Below are positions 6,151 to 12,351 of a DNA stretch of 12,351 nt, in pieces. Numbering within the stretch: position 1 is the stretch's first letter; the number at the start of each line of letters is the position of its first letter. Both the position numbers and the translations under genes were made by a program. Source of the stretch: Bordetella parapertussis (GTDB taxonomy: Bacteria; Pseudomonadota; Gammaproteobacteria; Burkholderiales; Burkholderiaceae_C); contig CAMDCZ010000051.1 in assembly GCA_945890735.1 (NCBI GenBank), forward strand, positions 1-12,351, given 5' to 3'. The notes under the pieces were generated by a model that saw only the letters and a program-made list of their open reading frames with translations, was not told the origin of the DNA and ran no database searches.

Positions 6151-6593
6151 GCCGCGTGGTCATCTACACCGATGGCGCTTGCAAAGGCAACCCGGGCCCG
6201 GGCGGCTGGGGCGTGTTTCTGCGCTACGGCACGGTCGAGAAAGATTTGTTTGGGGGTGAAGCACAAACCACCAATAACCGCATGGAGCTGACCGCGGTCA
6301 TCGAAGCCTTGCGCGCCTTGAATCGCCCCTGTCAGGTGGATTTCTACATGGACAGCGAATATGTCCGCAAAGGCATCACCGAGTGGATGGCTGGATGGAA
6401 AGCGCGTGGCTGGCGCACCGCAGCGAAACAACCAGTGAAAAACGAAGATTTGTGGCGCATTCTCGATGAATTGCTGTCGCACAGCGGACACGCGTTCAAC
6501 TGGCATTGGGTCAAAGGCCATTCGGGTGACCCAGGCAATGAGCGTGCAGATGCGTTGGCCAACGAGGGGGTTCGCATGGTTCAAACAAGTTGA
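6147..6593 (+). CDS. rnhA: Ribonuclease HI
   Basis: Cuts the RNA strand of RNA-DNA hybrids, removing R-loops and primer remnants with Mg2+ or Mn2+. At 148 residues it is the standard length. The catalytic carboxylates are all present: D9 in IYTDGACKGNPGPGGWG, E47 in TTNNRMELTA, D69 in YMDSEYV and D135 in GNERADALA, along with the conserved histidine H125 in WVKGHSGDPG. The basic protrusion (WKARGWRTAAKQPVKNEDLW, residues 84-103) that helps grip the hybrid is intact. The start overlaps the methyltransferase stop (ATGA, 6147-6150), with AAAGGG just upstream as a ribosome site. In many relatives dnaQ is next to rnhA; here an efflux gene follows after 37 bases. Confidence 0.98.
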   Translation: MSRVVIYTDGACKGNPGPGGWGVFLRYGTVEKDLFGGEAQTTNNRMELTAVIEALRALNRPCQVDFYMDSEYVRKGITEWMAGWKARGWRTAAKQPVKNEDLWRILDELLSHSGHAFNWHWVKGHSGDPGNERADALANEGVRMVQTS

Positions 6594-6630
6594 TAATGAT
6601 TCCACTCGGTCAACTCATCCCACCCGCCTC

Positions 6631-7947
6631 ATGTCTTCAAAGAACACCAAAACCGCACTCATCATTGTTGCCATGGCTGTGGTGGCTGTGGCTGGCTGGT
6701 ACTACCAGAACAAACCTGTCGCCACCGCCACCCCCGGCGTTGGCCCAGCGACAGGTGCAGCCCCTGCGGGTGGGCCGCCTGCTGCTGGCGCGCCAAGTGC
6801 ACCTGGCGCCCCCTCCGGGCCGCCCCGCGCCATGGGGGTTGAAGTTGCGCTGGTAGAAACCTCGCCTTTGCGTGACGATGCCCAAACGGTTGGCACCTTG
6901 AAATCCAAGCAAAACACCGTGGTGCGCCCCGAGGTGGCAGGTCGAGTCACCGCCTTGGGATTCACCGATGGCAGCCGTGTGCGCGCCGGGCAAACCCTGG
7001 TGCAACTCGATGACAGCCTTCAACGTGCTGAGGTGCAACAAGCCCAGGCCCAAGTCGGTATCGCTCAGGCCAACCACAAGCGCAACCAAGAGTTGGTGGC
7101 GAAAAACTTCATTGCCCAACGCGCCTTGGACGAGAGCCAGGCCAGTCTGTCGGTGGCCCAAGCCCAGCTGACACTCAACTGTGCCCGCTGGCAACGCATG
7201 CGCATCGTCGCCCCCTACGCCGGAACCGTGGGCATTCGCACCGTCAACTTAGGCGACTATGTCCGCGATGGGGCTGACTTGGTCAACTTGGAAGACCTCA
7301 CCGCTTTGTATGTCGATTTCCGCCTGCCCGAGCGTTACCAAGGCAAGGTGGGCTTGAAGCAAACCGTTGAAGTGGTGGTGGATGCGTTGCCCGGTCGTAC
7401 TTTTTATGCCCGTATCGAGGCCATCGACCCATTGATTGATGCCAATGGCCGCTCGATCAGTGTCCGTGCAGTGATCCCTAACCAAGCCAAGGCCAACGCA
7501 GCCGCCAAAGACACCGCCACACCCGTGCCGTCCCCTTCTGTGGCGGTTGCCGGCTCTGCTGAAGCCGTCTGCCCCCCGGGCCCGACCATGTCCAATGACA
7601 GGGCCTTGCCCCATGGCCCCCTGCGCCCCGGGATGTTTGCCCGTGTCAACGCCTTGTTCGCGATCAAGCAGGCTGCCTTGTCAGTCCCCGAGGAAGCCAT
7701 CGTGCCCATGGCTGGCAAGCAGTTTGTGATCCGCGCTGTGCCGCCCGAGGCGGTTCCGAGTGCCGGCCCCTTGCCACCCAATACCAAGCTGGTGTCGCTG
7801 CGCACCGAGGTTCAGTTGGGTGCGCGCCGCCCAGGCAAGGTTGAAATCCTTGCCGGTTTGAGTCCCACCGACACGGTGGTGGTGGCGGGCCAGCACCGTT
7901 TGCAAAAAGACGGCACGGCATTGCGCGTGGTCGAAACCAGGAACTGA
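6631..7947 (+). CDS. RND efflux periplasmic adaptor subunit (membrane fusion protein)
   Basis: Adaptor that links an RND pump to an outer-membrane channel across the periplasm. The protein has 438 residues, longer than the roughly 370-400 usual for AcrA/MexA types. Residues 8-24 form a membrane anchor or signal; no lipobox cysteine is present. A Pro/Ala/Gly-rich linker spans about 30-68. Then come the lipoyl half-motifs (RPEVAGRVTALGFTDGSRVR, 99-118, and IVAPYAGTVGIR, 192-203) flanking a short helical hairpin (about 128-188), a beta-barrel, and the conserved LRPGMFARV at 331-339. An Ala/Pro-rich insertion at about 285-328 interrupts the barrel just before LRPGM, and a second, Pro-rich one sits at about 370-387. 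ATG 6631 is chosen because the sequence before it is not protein-like and overlaps rnhA. No ribosome site is evident. The stop is 1 base from the pump gene. Confidence 0.92.
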   Translation: MSSKNTKTALIIVAMAVVAVAGWYYQNKPVATATPGVGPATGAAPAGGPPAAGAPSAPGAPSGPPRAMGVEVALVETSPLRDDAQTVGTLKSKQNTVVRPEVAGRVTALGFTDGSRVRAGQTLVQLDDSLQRAEVQQAQAQVGIAQANHKRNQELVAKNFIAQRALDESQASLSVAQAQLTLNCARWQRMRIVAPYAGTVGIRTVNLGDYVRDGADLVNLEDLTALYVDFRLPERYQGKVGLKQTVEVVVDALPGRTFYARIEAIDPLIDANGRSISVRAVIPNQAKANAAAKDTATPVPSPSVAVAGSAEAVCPPGPTMSNDRALPHGPLRPGMFARVNALFAIKQAALSVPEEAIVPMAGKQFVIRAVPPEAVPSAGPLPPNTKLVSLRTEVQLGARRPGKVEILAGLSPTDTVVVAGQHRLQKDGTALRVVETRN

Positions 7948-7948
7948 C

Positions 7949-10900
7949 ATGCAACTGCCCGAGCTGTCGATCCGCCGCCCGGTCTTTGCGACCGTCTTGT
8001 CTTTGCTGATCGTCTTGGTCGGCGTGGTGTCTTTCAATGGGCTGGTCATCCGGGAGTACCCCAAGATCGACAACCCCACGGTCACGGTGGAGACCCGTTA
8101 CATCGGTGCTTCCAGCGCGGTCATGGAGGCGCAGGTGACCAAGGTGCTGGAAGATTCCCTGTCTGGCGTGGAAGGCTTGGATGTCATCTCCTCCATCAGT
8201 CGCCAGGAGCAAAGCCAAATCACGGTCAAGTTTTTGCTGACCCGCGACCCCGATGCCGCTGCCGCCGATGTGCGCGACAAAGTATCGAGGGTTCGTCAAC
8301 GCCTGCCCGTGGGCATTGAGGAGCCGGTGATCTCGAAAGTCGAGGCCGATGCTTTCCCAGTCATCTGGATTGCTTTCAGCTCTGACACCATGAACACCCT
8401 GCAGTTGAGCGATTTGGCCAACCGGATTGCCAAGCCCATGATGCAAACCGCGCCAGGCGTGGCCGATGTGCGGGTGTTTGGTGAGCGCAAATATGCCATG
8501 CGGGTCTGGCTCGACAGCGATCGCTTGGCCTCTTACCGACTGACTTCCCAGGATGTGGAAGAGGCAATGCGGCGAGCCAATGTCGAGGTGCCTGCTGGCC
8601 GGGTGGAGAGTCAGGCTCGTGAATTCAACGTGACCACCTCCACCGATTTGAGCCGCGTCGAAGAATTCCAAGACATCGTGGTTCGCACGGTCAACGGCAT
8701 GCCTGTGCGCCTGGGTGATGTGGCCCGGATCGAGCAAGGCCCACTGGCAGAGCGCTTCTCGGTGCGCTACAACAACAACGAGGCGATTGCCCTGGGTGTG
8801 TTGCGCAACGCCACCGCCAATCCCTTGGAGCTGAGCAAAGCCATTCGCACCATGCTGCCGCGCATCCAAGACAACCTGCCCCCAGGGGTCACCATCGAAG
8901 TCGCCAACGACTCCTCGGTGTTCATCGAAAAGTCCATCGAGGCAGTGTTTCAAACGATTTTTGAGGCTGCTGCCCTGGTCGCCTTGGTGATCTTCCTTTT
9001 TCTGCGGACCCTGCGCGCCTCTTTGATACCGCTGATCACCATACCGGTTTCGCTGATTGGCACCTTTGCATTGATGGCGTTGTTTGGTTTTTCCATCAAC
9101 TCGCTGACCCTGCTGGCCCTGGTGTTGGCCATTGGCCTGGTGGTGGATGACTCCATCGTGGTGTTGGAGAACATCTATCGCTATATCGAGGAGGGCATGG
9201 AGCCTTTTGCCGCTGCCATCAAGGGTTCCCGTGAAATCGGGTTTGCGGTGGTTGCCATGACCTTGACGCTGGTTGCGGTTTTTGCGCCTTTGGCTTTCAC
9301 CCCTGGCCGCACCGGGCGTTTGTTTGCCGAATTCGCGTTGGCCTTGGCCGGATCCGTGATGGTCTCCGGCGTGGTGGCACTGTCCTTGTCGCCCATGATG
9401 TGCTCTTTGCTGCTCAAACACAATCCCAATCCCAGCTGGTTTGACCGCGTCATCGGCCGCGGTTTGGATGCCATGACCCACGGGTACGGCAGGTTGCTCA
9501 ACTGGACCTTGACCGCTTGGCGTTTTGGCGGTTTCCAATTCTCACGTCGCTGGTTGGTCGTGGCCGTCATGATGGCCGCCGCCGGTGGCTCATGGCAGCT
9601 GCTCAAAGCCGCCAAAAGCGAGCTCTCACCGATGGAAGACCGGGGCGTGATTTTGATCGTGATCAATGGTCCTGACGGCTCCACACTGGAATACACCGCC
9701 AAGTACGTCAACATGCTGGAAAAAATTGGCCGCAAGTACAACGAGTTTGACAAATTCTTTGCAGTCGTTGGCAACCCCACGGTGGCACAAGGGGCGGTGT
9801 TTTTGGGCGCTTTGCCCTGGGACCAGCGCAAGAAAAGCACCCTGGACCTGGCCCGCGAGATGATGCCCAGCGTGGCAGGGTTGCCGGGTGTCATGGCCTT
9901 TCCGATCACGCCCCCTTCGCTGGGGCAAGCCTTTCGCGAGAGGCCATTCAACTTCGTGGTGTTGACCAATGACAGCTATGAAAACCTGGCCAAGGTCACC
10001 AAAACATTGCAAGATGAAATCGCCACCAATCCAGGGATATTGGGCTTGGATGTGGATCTGCGCTTGAACAAACCCGAGATCAGCCTGGAAGTCGACCGCG
10101 AGCGGGCCGCGGATGTGGGCGTACCGGTGGAAACCATTGCCCGTGCGGTGGAAACCGCCATGGGTGGTCGCACCGTGACCCAGTTCAAACGCCAAGGCGA
10201 ACAGTACGATGTGGTGGTGCAGACCGCGGCGGCCAACCGGGACAGCCCACTGGACATAGAAAAAATCTTTGTGCGCGGCAAGGGTGACACCATGGTGCCC
10301 TTGTCGGCACTGGTGCATCTGAAAGAAGTGGTGGTGCCGCGCGAGCTCAACCATTTCTCGCAACGCCGCAGCGTCACCTTCACTGCTAACTTGGCCCCCA
10401 ATTACTCCTTGGGACAGGCATTGGAATTCATGAAAGGGGTGTCCCAAAAACACCTCAAATCCGGCTACAGCACCGATGTCAATGGCAATTCCCGCGAGTT
10501 TGTGCAGTCGGCTGGTTCGCTCACCGGCGTGTTTTTGCTGGCACTCGTGTTCATCTTTTTGGTCCTGGCCGCACAGTTTGAAAGTTTTGTTGACCCGTTT
10601 GTGATCTTGCTGTCGGTGCCGCTGTCGATGGTGGGTGCTTTGCTGGCGCTTCAATGGACCGGCAGTACCTTGAATGTTTACAGCCAGATTGGTTTGATCA
10701 CTTTGGTGGGGCTGATCACCAAACACGGCATTTTGATTGTCGAGTTTGCCAACCAACTGCGTGCCACCGGCCTGACCGCGATCGAGGCGGTGCAACGCTC
10801 AGCCACCCTGCGATTGCGCCCGATTTTGATGACCACCGGCGCGATGGTCTTGGGTGCCATTCCCTTGGCCTTGGCCACCGGTGCTGGCTCCGAAAGCCGT

Positions 10901-11053
10901 CGTCAAATTGGTTGGGTGATTGTGGGGGGAATGACCCTGGGCACCTTGCTGACCATCTTCGTGGTGCCAACGATGTATTCGCTGTTTGCCCGACAGTCCA
11001 CGCCTGGACCCAACACCAAACCATTCAAAGACACCACACCTTCACCGGCTTGA
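7949..11053 (+). CDS. RND family efflux pump, inner-membrane permease (HAE1/AcrB-like)
   Basis: Proton-driven trimeric exporter, 1034 residues, the usual size. It opens with LSIRRPVFATVLSLLIVLVG (residues 6-25, TM1). The proton relay residues are in place: D400 and D401 in TM4 (GLVVDDSIVVLENIYRYIEEG, split around 396-416) and K925 in TM10 (GLITKHGILIVEFANQL). The large periplasmic loops lie at about 35-335 and 555-855, and the second half of membrane helices runs 857-1012. The Asp pair is typical of drug-type (HAE1) pumps; the substrate cannot be told from sequence. ATG 7949 has AGGA at 7939-7942 as ribosome site and follows the adaptor stop by one base, so the two are co-translated. No outer-membrane channel gene follows; the pump likely borrows a TolC/OprM-type channel from elsewhere. 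The short hydrophilic tail after 1015 is poorly conserved in character. Confidence 0.95.
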   Translation: MQLPELSIRRPVFATVLSLLIVLVGVVSFNGLVIREYPKIDNPTVTVETRYIGASSAVMEAQVTKVLEDSLSGVEGLDVISSISRQEQSQITVKFLLTRDPDAAAADVRDKVSRVRQRLPVGIEEPVISKVEADAFPVIWIAFSSDTMNTLQLSDLANRIAKPMMQTAPGVADVRVFGERKYAMRVWLDSDRLASYRLTSQDVEEAMRRANVEVPAGRVESQAREFNVTTSTDLSRVEEFQDIVVRTVNGMPVRLGDVARIEQGPLAERFSVRYNNNEAIALGVLRNATANPLELSKAIRTMLPRIQDNLPPGVTIEVANDSSVFIEKSIEAVFQTIFEAAALVALVIFLFLRTLRASLIPLITIPVSLIGTFALMALFGFSINSLTLLALVLAIGLVVDDSIVVLENIYRYIEEGMEPFAAAIKGSREIGFAVVAMTLTLVAVFAPLAFTPGRTGRLFAEFALALAGSVMVSGVVALSLSPMMCSLLLKHNPNPSWFDRVIGRGLDAMTHGYGRLLNWTLTAWRFGGFQFSRRWLVVAVMMAAAGGSWQLLKAAKSELSPMEDRGVILIVINGPDGSTLEYTAKYVNMLEKIGRKYNEFDKFFAVVGNPTVAQGAVFLGALPWDQRKKSTLDLAREMMPSVAGLPGVMAFPITPPSLGQAFRERPFNFVVLTNDSYENLAKVTKTLQDEIATNPGILGLDVDLRLNKPEISLEVDRERAADVGVPVETIARAVETAMGGRTVTQFKRQGEQYDVVVQTAAANRDSPLDIEKIFVRGKGDTMVPLSALVHLKEVVVPRELNHFSQRRSVTFTANLAPNYSLGQALEFMKGVSQKHLKSGYSTDVNGNSREFVQSAGSLTGVFLLALVFIFLVLAAQFESFVDPFVILLSVPLSMVGALLALQWTGSTLNVYSQIGLITLVGLITKHGILIVEFANQLRATGLTAIEAVQRSATLRLRPILMTTGAMVLGAIPLALATGAGSESRRQIGWVIVGGMTLGTLLTIFVVPTMYSLFARQSTPGPNTKPFKDTTPSPA

Positions 11054-11058
11054 TGCCC

Positions 11059-12216
11059 TCACCCGCCGATGTAGCTCATTTCCACCCGTTTTTGACCTGG
11101 GTTGGGCGGGGGTTGCAGGTTCAGGCCGCGCAGCTCGGAGTAGCGGTCGTCGCGTTCATGCCAGATCAGGCCAATCGCAGAGGCAATGTCACTGTCTGAA
11201 GCGCCGTTGCGCAGCAGGCTGCGCAAATCATGGCCTTGGGCCGCAAACAAACACAGGTAAAGCTGGCCTTCGGTCGACAAGCGAGCGCGGTTGCAGTCGC
11301 CGCAAAAGGCTTGCGTCACGCTGCTGATCACGCCAACTTCGCCCAAGCTCGGCTCGAACACACCTTGGGCGTTGGCGTAACCCCAGCGTTGGGCGGTCTC
11401 GCCCGGGGCGCTGGCTTCCAGCGGCACCAAGGGGAACTCGGTTTGCAGCAGCTTGATGAGTTCTGCTGAAGGCAGCACCTCGTCCATTTGCCAGCCGTTG
11501 GTTTCGCCCACGTCCATGTACTCGATGAAGCGAAGCGTCAGGCCGCTGCCGCGGAAATGACGCGCCATCGGGATGATCTCCCCCAGGTTGGTGCTTTTCT
11601 TGACCACCATGTTGATTTTGAGGCCGCTGAAACCGCCTTTGGCGTCTCGCCCCAGGCCCACTTCTTTGGCGGCTTCGATGCCGTCGAGCACATCGGCCAC
11701 GGGGAAATCCACGTCGTTCATGGCGCGAAAAATGGTGTCGTCCAGACCGTCCAAACTCACGGTCACTCGCTGCAGACCAGCGGCCTTCAAACCAGCCGCC
11801 TTGCGGCGCAGCAGCGAGCCATTGGTGGTCAATGTCAGGTCCAAGGGCTTGCCCTCGGGCGTGCGCAGGCCAGCGAGTTGCTCGATCAGCACTTCCAGAT
11901 TTTTGCGCAGCAACGGCTCGCCGCCGGTCAAACGCAGCTTTTGCACGCCGTGCGACACGAACAATCGGGCGACGCGGGTGATTTCCTCAAAGCTCAACAA
12001 GGAAGACTGCGGCAGGTATTTGTAATCGCTGTTGAACACTTCCTTGGGCATGCAGTAGTTACAGCGGAAGTTGCAGCGGTCGGTCACGCTGATGCGCAGG
12101 TCGCGCAGCGGTCGGCCAAGTTGGTCACCCAGCAGGCCGGTGGCGGGGATGGCTTGCGCCGGGATGATCGCCGGGCGGTTGCGTTGGTCGAGCAGGGGAA
12201 TCACACGTTCAGACAT
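11059..12216 (-). CDS. moaA: GTP 3',8-cyclase MoaA (radical SAM, molybdenum cofactor synthesis)
   Basis: Converts GTP to 3',8-cyclo-GTP, the first step towards cyclic pyranopterin monophosphate and the molybdenum cofactor. From ATG 12216 it has 385 residues. The radical-SAM cluster motif is C48-x3-C52-x2-C55 (CNFRCNYC). SAM-binding LRLTGGEPLL is at 95-104. The C-terminal second cluster for GTP is C305, C308 and C322 (FCGDCNRARL and YLCLF). The protein ends in the conserved double glycine (SYIGG), needed for activity in this family. The N-terminus is about 35 residues longer than in E. coli MoaA. In-frame starts further up (ATG 12252, TTG 12261) lack a ribosome site. The other moa genes are not in the window. 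The gene converges on the RND pump gene with 5 bases between the two stops. Confidence 0.96.
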   Translation of the reverse strand: MSERVIPLLDQRNRPAIIPAQAIPATGLLGDQLGRPLRDLRISVTDRCNFRCNYCMPKEVFNSDYKYLPQSSLLSFEEITRVARLFVSHGVQKLRLTGGEPLLRKNLEVLIEQLAGLRTPEGKPLDLTLTTNGSLLRRKAAGLKAAGLQRVTVSLDGLDDTIFRAMNDVDFPVADVLDGIEAAKEVGLGRDAKGGFSGLKINMVVKKSTNLGEIIPMARHFRGSGLTLRFIEYMDVGETNGWQMDEVLPSAELIKLLQTEFPLVPLEASAPGETAQRWGYANAQGVFEPSLGEVGVISSVTQAFCGDCNRARLSTEGQLYLCLFAAQGHDLRSLLRNGASDSDIASAIGLIWHERDDRYSELRGLNLQPPPNPGQKRVEMSYIGG

Positions 12217-12222
12217 CCCACC

Positions 12223-12251
12223 ATTGTGCCCTGTCTGACTGGCCCTATCCA
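12223..12251 (-). promoter_or_regulatory. Candidate sigma70 promoter of moaA
   Basis: On the minus strand TGGATA (12251-12246, 4/6 to TTGACA) and CACAAT (12228-12223, 4/6 to TATAAT) are separated by exactly 17 bases. The -10 ends six bases before the moaA ATG at 12216, so the transcript would begin at or beside the start codon. The intervening GGTGGG touches the ATG and is too close for a normal Shine-Dalgarno. Matches are modest. The rest of the 12217-12332 interval holds nothing I can name. Confidence 0.35.
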
Positions 12252-12332
12252 TGGCATGCAAGACAAACCCTTACGCCAGCGTCGCACCGCCTGGGTGGCT
12301 TTGGGCTGGCGCATGACCAGATGACAGCAGGC

Positions 12333-12351
12333 AAAAAAAAAGCCCGCCGAA
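12333..12351 (-). terminator. Half of an intrinsic terminator cut by the window edge
   Basis: The plus strand reads nine A residues (12333-12341) followed by GCCCGCCGAA to the last base. On the minus strand this is TTCGGCGGGC followed by nine T: the 3' stem arm and U tract of a strong intrinsic terminator. The other arm should lie just beyond the right edge. It would end a minus-strand gene located upstream of moaA, or serve both directions if the missing arm is followed by a T run. Confidence 0.6.

Noticed and set aside
6466..6630. Upstream in-frame extension of the RND adaptor into rnhA
   Set aside because: The extension is rnhA read in another frame; it would push the membrane anchor to residue 63 and has no family resemblance.
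7664..9538. A 624-residue open frame on the minus strand opposite the efflux genes
   Set aside because: It lies antisense across the adaptor end and the pump start. Its translation is rich in His, Gln and Gly with no domain, which is the usual shadow of a GC-rich gene. The plus-strand proteins are unmistakable.
9626..10795. A 389-residue open frame on the minus strand inside the pump gene
   Set aside because: Same type of shadow: His/Gln-rich, no recognisable motif, fully antisense to the second half of the RND pump.
11488..12324. A 278-residue plus-strand frame opposite moaA
   Set aside because: Antisense to the intact MoaA with its three-cysteine motif; composition is rich in His, Gln and Ala. 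Its last 22 codons outside moaA (from ATG 12256) have no ribosome site or recognisable family.

Overview
The window looks like chromosomal housekeeping DNA from a betaproteobacterium of the order Burkholderiales, most likely Comamonadaceae or a relative. This rests on moderately high GC, the ffs / dnaX-ybaB-recR arrangement, the style of the proteins, and a MoaA with a long N-terminus. The genus cannot be fixed from the sequence alone. I see no prophage, insertion sequence, CRISPR array, tRNA or rRNA, and no obviously foreign island.

Layout. (1) At 3-99 the minus strand encodes the 4.5S RNA of the signal recognition particle (ffs), read away from dnaX. (2) At 131-2625 lies a tight replication and repair operon on the plus strand: dnaX (clamp-loader tau/gamma), ybaB (nucleoid-associated protein) and recR (RecFOR recombination mediator). 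dnaX contains an A9 tract with stops just beyond it in both other frames, a classic layout for making a short gamma form. (3) At 2693-3757 is an orphan NMT1/SsuA-like substrate-binding protein with a Tat-like signal, preceded by an inverted repeat that abuts its start codon. (4) At 3769-5202 on the minus strand is an MltD-type lytic transglycosylase, convergent with the binding protein across a likely shared terminator. (5) At 5314-6593 on the plus strand are a YafS-like methyltransferase and rnhA, overlapping by four bases. In E. coli the order is mltD-gloB-yafS-rnhA-dnaQ; here gloB and dnaQ are absent from their expected places. (6) At 6631-11053 on the plus strand is a two-gene RND efflux system (periplasmic adaptor and inner-membrane pump) with no outer-membrane channel gene beside it. 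(7) At 11059-12216 on the minus strand is moaA (molybdenum cofactor synthesis), convergent with the pump gene with only 5 bases between stop codons. (8) The window ends inside what looks like an intrinsic terminator for a minus-strand gene entering from the right.

The genes fall into independent functional blocks: protein export RNA, replication and recombination, cell-wall turnover, RNA-DNA hybrid removal, efflux, and cofactor synthesis. Most products are well-known families. The main points of interest are regulatory or architectural: the dnaX slippage site with a nearly absent linker domain, possible leaderless starts at dnaX and moaA, the hairpin at the binding-protein start, low-complexity insertions in the RND adaptor, and the contracted rnhA neighbourhood. 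I did not find a convincing wholly new system.
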